Assembly (NCBI GenBank): GCA_002403905.1
Contig: DHIR01000070.1
Location: forward strand, 1 to 6,256
Reading direction: 5' to 3'
DNA: 6,256 bases
Source of the DNA: Mucilaginibacter sp. UBA4741
GTDB taxonomy: Bacteria; Bacteroidota; Bacteroidia; Sphingobacteriales; Sphingobacteriaceae
Below, one piece after another: positions 1-6,070 of the stretch. The notes under the pieces are model-generated. The model saw nothing but the letters and a program-made list of their open reading frames with translations, had not been told where the DNA came from and made no database searches. Both the position numbers and the translations under genes were made by a program. Position 1 is the stretch's first letter. Each line of letters opens with the position of its first letter.

Positions 1-200
1 TCAGATATTTTGTTTCACGAAGTCTAAAATGACTGTTTTGTATTTACTTGATTATCAGCTATTAAACATTAAATCAGGCATAAAATTACTAACTTAAAAG
101 TTGTTTCAGTTTGTTCCACTATTTTTTACAATTATCTAATTTTCAATTACTTATTTAATAATGGTGTTTCACTTGTATCGTCTTTTCTTGATACAGTCAT
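1..200. other. AT-rich intergenic region, no gene seen
   Basis: This 200-base stretch lies downstream of the GH92 stop codon and is much richer in A and T than the flanking genes. No reading frame of useful length is present on either strand. It holds three copies of a 7-mer (tgtttca, near 10, 103 and 165) and one weak inverted repeat (TGTATC at 174-179, GATACA at 190-195). The inverted repeat has a 10-nt loop and no T-run behind it, so it is not a convincing intrinsic terminator. The region presumably contains the 3' untranslated end of the GH92 transcript and part of the spacer to whatever lies to the left. Confidence 0.6.
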
Positions 201-2510
201 TTATGCTTTCACCGGCATTTCGCCCATTTCTAACACCAACGTACCGCCATTTATCAAGTCCTGGTGCGAGAACCATAGCTTATCCAGTTTCTTCCCATTC
301 ATACTTGCAGACTGGATATACTTCTTAGTTTTTGAGCTTCCGGGCGCTGACAACGTAAACGCTTTACCATTTGGCAGATCGATGGTTACCTTGCTAAATA
401 CCGGGCTGGTTATAGAATATATTGGAGATCCCGGTTTTAAAGGGAAGAACCCCATAGCCGCGAATACAACTACAGACGACATAGAACCGCCATCTTCATC
501 ACCCGGCACACCTAATACCGTATCTTTAAAATAAACGTCCAGTATAAAGCGGGTCCATTTCTGTGTTTTCCACGGATTGTTGGTGTAATTGAACAAGAAT
601 GGTATCTGAAATGAACATTGGTTACCCATAGAGAACTGCCCGATCAACCCCGTCATATCCGGGAACTTAGAGTAAAATGCCGCACGGCTGCTGCCCAATC
701 CCTCTCTGAAGTATTGATCCAACTCTTTTTCAAATACATCCTTTCCGCCCATTAGGTCGATTAGTCCCTCAATATCATGCGTTACACCCCATTTATAGGT
801 GTAGCCGTTGTTTTCGTTATAGTAAGATTGTCCTTGTGTTTTGGGGTCAATATCAACCCACTCACCTTTGTCATCCTTAGGCATGAACAACATCTTGTCC
901 TTACTCCATAAGTTTTTATAATTCTTGGCTCTAGGTGCAAATTTTAGATGTACAGCGTTATTGCCTAGCTCTTTTGCCAGTTCGCTTACAGCCCAGTCGT
1001 TATAGCTACCGGCTAAGGTAACGGCTACAGCAGAGCGCGCGCTTCGATGTGCCTTTGCAACCGGGTCACTTTCGGCTTCGCCTAAATGCAGGGCAGGGTA
1101 ATAGCCCTTTGTGTAATAAAAGTCTTCCAGCGCGCCCTTGGGGCCGTTGGTGGAGGCCAGCATGGTTGCCTGTTCTGCATTTTTCAACATGCCCTCCAGC
1201 GCTTTTTTAGTATCAAAGTTCTTAATGCCCTTACGGTACGCATCCAAAAACATAACAGCCGAATAAAAGCCAAACATCCCCGGCCTATCACCAAATACTT
1301 TTGGATACTCTGGCATCCAGCCGCTTTGCTCATACATGTTTACGTATGATTGCAGCATATCGCCTTCTTGCGCAGGGTTCAATATGCAACGCAATGGGTG
1401 CTGCGCTATGTAATCGCCCCAGCTATAATCATCAGTATACATATTACGTTTGTCGTCATGTACTTTTTGATCATAACCGCTATAGTATTTACCGCCCTCG
1501 GTGATATTTATCATACGCACATAACTGCGGTACAACGCGGTATAAAATGTACGTTTTTGCGATACAGTTCCGCCTTCCACTTTTATCTGGCCGATAGCTT
1601 TCTTCCAAATAGCTTTGCCTTGTTCAGCCAATTGATCGAAAGTAATATGCGCGAACTCTTCATCATAGTTTTTCTTTGCTTGTTCCTCGCTTATAAACGA
1701 AACAGCAAACCTGAACTCTACGGTATCCGGGTCGCTTTCGCCATAGGTCATGGCGACCTTTTCGCCATTCATCATTTTAGGAGTAGCTAAAGCGCCTTGT
1801 ACAGTGTACTTGCCCCAGTCTTTATCACCTGTTGATTTTGCACTTATCGGCTTTCCCGAAAAATTACCATACATATAAGCCTTGCCTCTTTGGGCATGGA
1901 TGCTGTCAATTACAAATTCGGTGCCGGTGATCGAGTTATCAGCAGCTATGTTATATAAACCGTTATCATAGCAATGGGTAAGCAACACATGCTTTTTAAC
2001 TCCTTTAGGAAATTTAAAGCGATATATACCGCCTCTTTTGCCCACCGTATGTTCAACCCTTATGTCTTTATCAATCAAAGTAGTTGCATAATACCATGGG
2101 CGGGTTATTTCCATGTCGTGATCATAGGTTATGCGCTCGTACCAGTCAGCATCTGTTAATGAGCCTTTTGCCGGCCTTACAGAGAAGATAACTTGTGGCG
2201 TGATGACATTTAAAGAAAGAAGTGGAAAACCACTAACCTGGTCATCTAAATAATCCTGCCGCCTTGGATGCGTCCTAACCATTTGGTTAGGTAAATGTAC
2301 CACCGGGCGATTTGTGTTTAACAGCGGGGCTATATTACCTATTGTAGGGTCTATGTATTGAAGATAATCTTCTTCAATAGGTGGCAATCCTTCAATGGGT
2401 TTATCGGCTGCTGCTTTTAATCCTGCCGGGACAATAGCTGTAGCGGCTATCATACCGCCGGCCTGCATAAACTTACGGCGTGATATACCGTCTTTTTGTT
2501 CTTCGTTCAT
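201..2510 (-). CDS. Tat-exported GH92 family glycoside hydrolase (alpha-mannosidase-like)
   Basis: Predicted periplasmic exo-glycosidase of family GH92, whose characterised members are calcium-dependent inverting alpha-mannosidases. The 769 residues match the usual family length. A twin-arginine leader (SRRKFM, 10-15) is followed by a hydrophobic stretch and a likely cleavage site near AAA-DKP (33-38). An N-terminal beta-sandwich starts at YIDPTIGN (52-59). The (alpha/alpha)6 catalytic part shows YTDDYSWGDYIAQHPL (358-373), SGWMPEYP (396-403), YNDWA (503-507), THDIEGLIDLMGG (577-589), PWKTQ (646-650) and GVPGDEDGGSMS (667-678), and NGGTLVLEMG lies near the C-terminus. Glu566 (in YNENNG) and Asp671/Asp673 are spaced about as the catalytic acid and base region is in studied members; this assignment is inference. 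Oddly, the usual GNEPSHH signature reads GNQCSFQ (629-635), so the substrate may not be a standard alpha-mannoside. The ATG has no Shine-Dalgarno sequence and lies 15 nt behind the TIM-barrel gene, indicating one transcript. Confidence 0.9.
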   Translation of the reverse strand: MNEEQKDGISRRKFMQAGGMIAATAIVPAGLKAAADKPIEGLPPIEEDYLQYIDPTIGNIAPLLNTNRPVVHLPNQMVRTHPRRQDYLDDQVSGFPLLSLNVITPQVIFSVRPAKGSLTDADWYERITYDHDMEITRPWYYATTLIDKDIRVEHTVGKRGGIYRFKFPKGVKKHVLLTHCYDNGLYNIAADNSITGTEFVIDSIHAQRGKAYMYGNFSGKPISAKSTGDKDWGKYTVQGALATPKMMNGEKVAMTYGESDPDTVEFRFAVSFISEEQAKKNYDEEFAHITFDQLAEQGKAIWKKAIGQIKVEGGTVSQKRTFYTALYRSYVRMINITEGGKYYSGYDQKVHDDKRNMYTDDYSWGDYIAQHPLRCILNPAQEGDMLQSYVNMYEQSGWMPEYPKVFGDRPGMFGFYSAVMFLDAYRKGIKNFDTKKALEGMLKNAEQATMLASTNGPKGALEDFYYTKGYYPALHLGEAESDPVAKAHRSARSAVAVTLAGSYNDWAVSELAKELGNNAVHLKFAPRAKNYKNLWSKDKMLFMPKDDKGEWVDIDPKTQGQSYYNENNGYTYKWGVTHDIEGLIDLMGGKDVFEKELDQYFREGLGSSRAAFYSKFPDMTGLIGQFSMGNQCSFQIPFLFNYTNNPWKTQKWTRFILDVYFKDTVLGVPGDEDGGSMSSVVVFAAMGFFPLKPGSPIYSITSPVFSKVTIDLPNGKAFTLSAPGSSKTKKYIQSASMNGKKLDKLWFSHQDLINGGTLVLEMGEMPVKA

Positions 2511-2525
2511 ATATGTCTTTATATA

Positions 2526-4070
2526 TTAGCCTTTGATAGCCTCGCGGATCGCGCGGCCTACAGCATCAATTAGTTCCAATTTCATTTCAGAGTACTTGCG
2601 CGATATAATAACACCATTCGCGCCGGCTTTATAAGCCGCTAAGGTTGCTTTATAAACATCATCAGGGCTTTGCTTGCGGCTATTTTTACCTGTTGGGATG
2701 CCGATATCAATACCGGGAAGTATGGCGCACTTACCTTTTACACCCGCAATGGCCCGTTGTGTTTCCCGATACACGTAATCAGGGGATAAACCCGCCATAG
2801 GCAAATTATCATAGGATGCCTCATTTTCGCTATAACCTAATAACCGGCTGTTAAAGCGCATTAATTCTTCGTGCGGTATATCTTTAAATATGGTAGAACC
2901 TACGTTTTTAATAAAGTGTTGATAGCGTTCGCCGCCGCAATTATTGTATGCCACCACTTTTAAAAAATCTACCCGGCTGGCCAGGTTCTCATAATCACGT
3001 GTAGCACGGAAGAAAGGGTTAAACGAATTTACATGCTCAATATGCAAGCCAACTAATTGTTTTTTGCCGAGTGCCTTTATTGCTGCATAAACATTGTCAA
3101 CTATCTCATGCTTGCCGCGGTCAAATAACTGATCCCATGCTACTATCTCAGGGTATTCGAGCATGATCCGTTGAAATTCTACATAATACCCATCACTGGG
3201 GCGTTGATTATTTAACGCTGCTTTTGCAAATGCATCCAGTTTATGATAGCCTTCTTTAGCACGTTCAAAATTGATATTGTATTTTTTAGCTTCCTGTTGA
3301 TGGTATTGGCAAAAGCAGGTAGATTTTGACGGATCTATCGAGCCAACCAGGTGACTTGCACCAAGCGCATTCAATAACGGGCCGCTACGTTCATTAAAGA
3401 AAACCAATCCGTCAAAATCATAACTTGCACAAGTGTCAGTAGCCAAAGCTGTCCAAAACGCGCGAACGTTAGGATTAAACAAGCAGGTGGTTTTTGTTTT
3501 GCGTCCCACCAGATCAACCTCACGGCACTCGTCAATTCCGGGTACATCATCGCGCCATTGGTCTTCAATGGTAGCAAATACCTTCATGCCGCGTTTTTTA
3601 GCGCCTTTTAGTACTTCGGCAACCAGGTCGCGGTTACCGTATTCGGGTGATCGGGTATCTTTTAATATGGTGTTTTTATAATATTGAGCATGCGGTATGG
3701 CATAGTTACCGCCATGATAGTTTTTATCAGTTTCCTGCGGGCCATGGTCGGGGAATGGCTGGCCGGCTACCTGCCTGCCTGTTAAGCCATCGCCATAGCT
3801 AAACGTGTTTAAAAAGATGGTGTTAATGGCACCGCGTTTTTGTAAAACGTCAAGAACAGTATCAACGCCTTCATCAGCAAATGATGCCATACCAACCTGT
3901 AAGCCGTTGATCATATCCTTAGCCGGTTTATCAGCAGCCAATAAGGATGACATATTAACCAGTGGGCCGGCTGCTACCAAAGCAGCAAGTGTTGCACTGT
4001 TTTTAATGAAAGTACGACGTTGGTTTTTACCAACAGCCGAAGTAGCAGGGGATAGCTTTTTGGGGTTCAT
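2526..4070 (-). CDS. Tat-exported TIM-barrel protein, putative glycoside hydrolase
   Basis: I recognise the general type (hypothetical TIM-barrel glycosidase, GH10-like/GHL) but no characterised family. The 514 residues begin with a twin-arginine leader (QRRTFIK, 17-23), a hydrophobic helix and a probable cleavage site at LLAA-DKP (43-49). The body alternates beta strands and helices as a TIM barrel does: INTIFLNTF (82-90), GMKVFATIEDQW (161-172), YDFDGLVFFNERSGP (217-231), KQLVGLHIEHV (337-347), VDFLKVVAYNN (367-377), CAILPGIDIGIP (448-459) and GANGVIISRKYSEM (483-496). Acidic residues at strand ends, such as Asp220 and Glu227, are candidate catalytic groups, by inference only. A CFCQYH segment (252-257) followed by ERAKEGYHKL resembles a Cys-rich turn seen in hypothetical GHL-type proteins. 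It is the first gene of a two-gene unit with the GH92 enzyme, so a role on the same glycan is likely. Alternatives are a non-catalytic sugar-binding barrel or an isomerase-like enzyme. Confidence 0.72.
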   Translation of the reverse strand: MNPKKLSPATSAVGKNQRRTFIKNSATLAALVAAGPLVNMSSLLAADKPAKDMINGLQVGMASFADEGVDTVLDVLQKRGAINTIFLNTFSYGDGLTGRQVAGQPFPDHGPQETDKNYHGGNYAIPHAQYYKNTILKDTRSPEYGNRDLVAEVLKGAKKRGMKVFATIEDQWRDDVPGIDECREVDLVGRKTKTTCLFNPNVRAFWTALATDTCASYDFDGLVFFNERSGPLLNALGASHLVGSIDPSKSTCFCQYHQQEAKKYNINFERAKEGYHKLDAFAKAALNNQRPSDGYYVEFQRIMLEYPEIVAWDQLFDRGKHEIVDNVYAAIKALGKKQLVGLHIEHVNSFNPFFRATRDYENLASRVDFLKVVAYNNCGGERYQHFIKNVGSTIFKDIPHEELMRFNSRLLGYSENEASYDNLPMAGLSPDYVYRETQRAIAGVKGKCAILPGIDIGIPTGKNSRKQSPDDVYKATLAAYKAGANGVIISRKYSEMKLELIDAVGRAIREAIKG

Positions 4071-4078
4071 AAAATCAG

Positions 4079-4116
4079 TTTAGTATTGGTTCACTAAATA
4101 TGCTAAATCTTTTTAG
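4079..4116 (-). promoter_or_regulatory. Leader with two adjacent CTAAA/TTTAG hairpins before the TIM-barrel gene
   Basis: In transcript sense the leader reads CTAAA-4 nt-TTTAG (4116-4103), then TTTAGT-8 nt-ACTAAA (4098-4079), ending 8 nt before the ATG. Each half can form a short hairpin (5 and 6 base pairs). Because the arms are the same sequence, the outer and inner arms can also pair with each other. It could be an RNA leader element, a repressor operator or a chance pattern in AT-rich DNA. I could not find a clear Bacteroidota promoter (TTTG...TAnnTTTG) in the 81-nt spacer. The seven-T run at 4145-4139, just after the upstream gene's stop, is not directly preceded by a good stem. Confidence 0.25.
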
Positions 4117-4151
4117 GATAATAGATTACAACCGCTGTAAAAAAACTGATA

Positions 4152-4553
4152 CTATGATGGTTCAACTATTTTGAAGTTTATTGGAGTACTACACAACACC
4201 CGTACAGGTTTACCATTTGCCATGCCGGGTTTCCACTTATTTAAACGACGTACAACGCGCAGTATTTCCAGATCCTGTTTTGCGGAAAAGCCGTTAACTA
4301 CTTTTAAATTACTTAAACTACCATCAGGCTCTACCACCATCATTAACGTTACCCGGCCCTGGCAGCCGTACATCCTGTCTAAAAATGTGTAATGAATTTT
4401 ACTTAATTTATAGTAGAAATTATCCCTGCCGCCTTTGTATTCGGGCATGGTATCGGCATGTTCAAGAATGGGCCAGTTTTGATAGGATATGGTTTGCGCT
4501 TGTATTTTAAGCGTAAATGAAATAACGATAAGGATCAATAGCGCCTTTTTCAT
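4152..4553 (-). CDS. Small secreted TonB C-terminal-domain protein (second of a pair)
   Basis: A 133-residue protein made of a Sec signal peptide and one TonB C-terminal (TonB-C) domain. Residues 1-20 form the signal peptide (KK, then a hydrophobic run, cleavage near IQA-Q). After a short linker with MPEYKGG (36-42) the domain covers about 63-131: GRVTLMMVVEPDGS (67-79), the helix with LRVVRRLNKWKPG (98-110), then GKPVRV and TPINFKI. A true energy transducer TonB has an uncleaved inner-membrane anchor and a long proline-rich spacer. Both are absent, and no exbB or exbD is nearby, so energising an outer-membrane receptor is unlikely. A free periplasmic domain that binds peptidoglycan or another protein is more plausible (inference). 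Cys64 and Cys121 lie near the two ends of the domain and could form a disulfide. About half of the domain residues match the neighbouring paralogue at 4621-5061. The ATG has no Shine-Dalgarno sequence. Confidence 0.85.
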   Translation of the reverse strand: MKKALLILIVISFTLKIQAQTISYQNWPILEHADTMPEYKGGRDNFYYKLSKIHYTFLDRMYGCQGRVTLMMVVEPDGSLSNLKVVNGFSAKQDLEILRVVRRLNKWKPGMANGKPVRVLCSTPINFKIVEPS

Positions 4554-4575
4554 AAACCGACTTATTAAGTAGATA

Positions 4576-4608
4576 TAAATATACTACATTAATTAATCTA
4601 AATAACAA
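4576..4608 (-). promoter_or_regulatory. Tentative Bacteroidota-type promoter for the second TonB-C gene
   Basis: In transcript sense the 67-nt spacer contains TATATTTA (4583-4576), which matches the Bacteroidota -7 consensus TAnnTTTG except for the last base. A TTG (4608-4606) lies upstream with 22 nt between the two boxes, a little longer than the usual 19-21. Transcription would begin roughly 15 nt before the ATG at 4553. The spacer is so AT-rich that a chance match is quite possible. A palindrome, ATTAATTAAT (4588-4597), lies between the boxes. Confidence 0.25.
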
Positions 4609-4620
4609 CAGGATCGGTAT

Positions 4621-5061
4621 CTATAGCGTTGGGAAAGAAATTGGTATTGTAAATTGCACCCTCACAATTTTACCTTTATCAATACCAGGCTTCCATTTGG
4701 GCATCAATTTTATAACTCTTAATGCCTCTGCCTTGGCTTTATCTGAAAAGCTACGTACGACTTCAATATTACTTACGCTGCCGTCTTTCTCAATTACAAA
4801 AGTGGCAATCACGCGTCCGGTTTCTCCGTCTGCCTTTAAATTATTTCTTAAAAAGTCTTGAAGCGCACCAAAGCCACCGGTGTAAACAGGGTAGGTATCT
4901 ACTCGTTTATAAACAGAAACAGGTTCTATATAAATAGGGTGTTTGAAAACAGAGGGTTGAGACGGTTCTGTAATAACAAGGTCTTGAGACTTTGCTTGGG
5001 CAAATCCAGGCGTATTATAGCTGCATACAGCAAAAATGATAAAGGTGAATAGGTTTTTCAT
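4621..5061 (-). CDS. Small secreted TonB C-terminal-domain protein (first of a pair)
   Basis: A 146-residue protein with a Sec signal peptide (about 1-23, cleavage near AQA-K), a linker of roughly 35 residues containing a few prolines (TEPSQPS, YIEP), the segment YPVYTGG (57-63) and a TonB-C domain over about 82-144. The domain shows GRVIATFVIEKDGSVSN (82-98), EALRVIKLMPKWKPG (112-126), GKIVRV and the closing strand FTIPISF. The Cys at 13 sits in FAVC, which is a poor lipobox, so a lipoprotein is unlikely. As in its neighbour, the membrane anchor and long proline spacer of true TonB are missing. The ATG lies 12 nt after the prenyl synthase stop, so it is probably the last or next-to-last gene of the rnr-prenyl synthase transcript. 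No Shine-Dalgarno sequence is present. The physiological role is unknown; a periplasmic binding or scaffold function is inferred. Confidence 0.85.
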   Translation of the reverse strand: MKNLFTFIIFAVCSYNTPGFAQAKSQDLVITEPSQPSVFKHPIYIEPVSVYKRVDTYPVYTGGFGALQDFLRNNLKADGETGRVIATFVIEKDGSVSNIEVVRSFSDKAKAEALRVIKLMPKWKPGIDKGKIVRVQFTIPISFPTL

Positions 5062-5073
5062 ATCTAAAGGTAA

Positions 5074-6048
5074 CTAATATTCCCTCACCATCAATCCATC
5101 GGCAAAATCGCGCAGATATTGTTTGTTTTCTTCGGGTAGATTTATTTTTTCTAATGCTTCAAATGCCTTATCAGCATAGGCATGCATAGTAGTTTCGGCA
5201 TATTGCCTTACTTGCAGGGTATTGTATATGGCGGTTATCGCGGTTACTTTTTCCTGGTTATCAAATTGCTTTAGGGCTATCCAATTGTTTAGCTCAGCAG
5301 TTTGACCGGCATCAGCCAACTCCAACGCTTTTATTAGCAAATAAGTTTTTTTGTTAGAGATAATATCGCCGCCCACTTGTTTGCCAAATTTCTCGGGCGA
5401 GCCATAAATATCAAGTATATCATCCTGTAATTGAAAGGCCAGGCCCAGGTTCTCGCCAAACTCTGAAATTAGCTCAGCATCTTTCATATCGGCCCCGCCT
5501 AAAATAGAACCTATTTTTAATGCCCCGCCCAATACTACAGCGGTTTTAAGACGTATCATGTAAATATACTCATCTATCTTTACATCATTACGCACCTCGA
5601 AATCCATATCCAGCTGTTGACCTTCGCAAACACCTACAGCGGTTTTATTAAATATGTCTAATATCACACGCAGTAAACGGTCCTCAACCTGCATCATTAA
5701 CTTGTAACCTTCTATCAGCATTACATCGCCCGATAGGATGGCCGCGTTCTTGTCCCAAAGTTCATGTACGGTAGTTTTTCCGCGGCGCAGGGGGGCATTG
5801 TCCATAATGTCGTCATGCATCAGGGTAAAGTTGTGAAACACCTCTATAGCCAGGGCAGGGGCAAGGGCTTTCTGCACATCGCCGCCAAACAGGTCGCAGG
5901 CCATTAAAAGCAGCGCCGGGCGCATACGTTTGCCGCCCATTTGCAGGATATATTTTATCGGCTCATATAATTCGGAAGGATAGGCCGGGTAGTCGATTTG
6001 GGTAACCGCTTCATCAATTAATAACTGCAAGTCTTTAAGTTCTCTCAT
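5074..6048 (-). CDS. Short-chain trans-polyprenyl diphosphate synthase (FPP/GGPP synthase type)
   Basis: Cytosolic isoprenoid enzyme that adds isopentenyl diphosphate head-to-tail onto an allylic diphosphate. Counted from the ATG at 6048 (324 residues), it has MGGKRMRPAL (37-46), the first Asp-rich motif HDDIMD with downstream LRRGK (78-91), a KTAV motif (168-171), the second Asp-rich motif FQLQDDILD (205-213) and GKQVGGDIISNKKTYL (222-237). Every metal-binding Asp and diphosphate-binding basic residue expected is present. The first motif is DDxxD without the two-residue insertion of bacterial IspA. Phe at the fifth position before it is typical of enzymes that stop at C15-C20 rather than long quinone chains. 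The product is therefore probably GGPP or FPP, feeding carotenoid, quinone or undecaprenyl synthesis. I chose the ATG because homologues as I recall them begin close to it (M-x-x-x-x-x-LQ). An in-frame TTG at 6069, one base after the rnr stop, would add seven residues and has AGGA 8 nt upstream. Confidence 0.93.
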   Translation of the reverse strand: MRELKDLQLLIDEAVTQIDYPAYPSELYEPIKYILQMGGKRMRPALLLMACDLFGGDVQKALAPALAIEVFHNFTLMHDDIMDNAPLRRGKTTVHELWDKNAAILSGDVMLIEGYKLMMQVEDRLLRVILDIFNKTAVGVCEGQQLDMDFEVRNDVKIDEYIYMIRLKTAVVLGGALKIGSILGGADMKDAELISEFGENLGLAFQLQDDILDIYGSPEKFGKQVGGDIISNKKTYLLIKALELADAGQTAELNNWIALKQFDNQEKVTAITAIYNTLQVRQYAETTMHAYADKAFEALEKINLPEENKQYLRDFADGLMVREY

Positions 6049-6070
6049 GGTTGTAGGTTGCACGAACAAG

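Noticed and set aside
174..195. Inverted repeat TGTATC/GATACA as terminator of the GH92 transcript
   Set aside because: Six weak base pairs with a 10-nt loop and no following T-run in the transcript direction.
147..200. 17-codon minus-strand frame starting directly after the GH92 stop
   Set aside because: Too short, AT-rich, no similarity or motif; the TAA-ATG adjacency is probably chance.
1086..1790. Plus-strand open frames of 67-146 codons inside the GH92 gene
   Set aside because: They lie antisense to a strongly supported coding region, show no recognisable domain, and have compositions (many Cys, His, Tyr) typical of antisense shadows.
3371..3681. Open frames overlapping the TIM-barrel gene in other frames on both strands
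   Set aside because: No domain or start context; the long Tat-leader reading frame explains this DNA.
3805..4083. 92-codon plus-strand frame over the 5' end of the TIM-barrel gene
   Set aside because: It is antisense to the Tat leader and first strands, and its apparent hydrophobic segment mirrors that leader.
4139..4175. Seven-T run after the second TonB-C gene, with TTCAA/TTGAA upstream, as an intrinsic terminator
   Set aside because: The 5-bp AT-rich stem lies inside the coding end and is separated from the T-run by about 15 nt, so it does not fit the usual stem-then-T layout.
4722..5052. Plus-strand frames of 64-71 codons over the first TonB-C gene
   Set aside because: Antisense to a gene with a clear signal peptide and TonB-C domain; no independent support.
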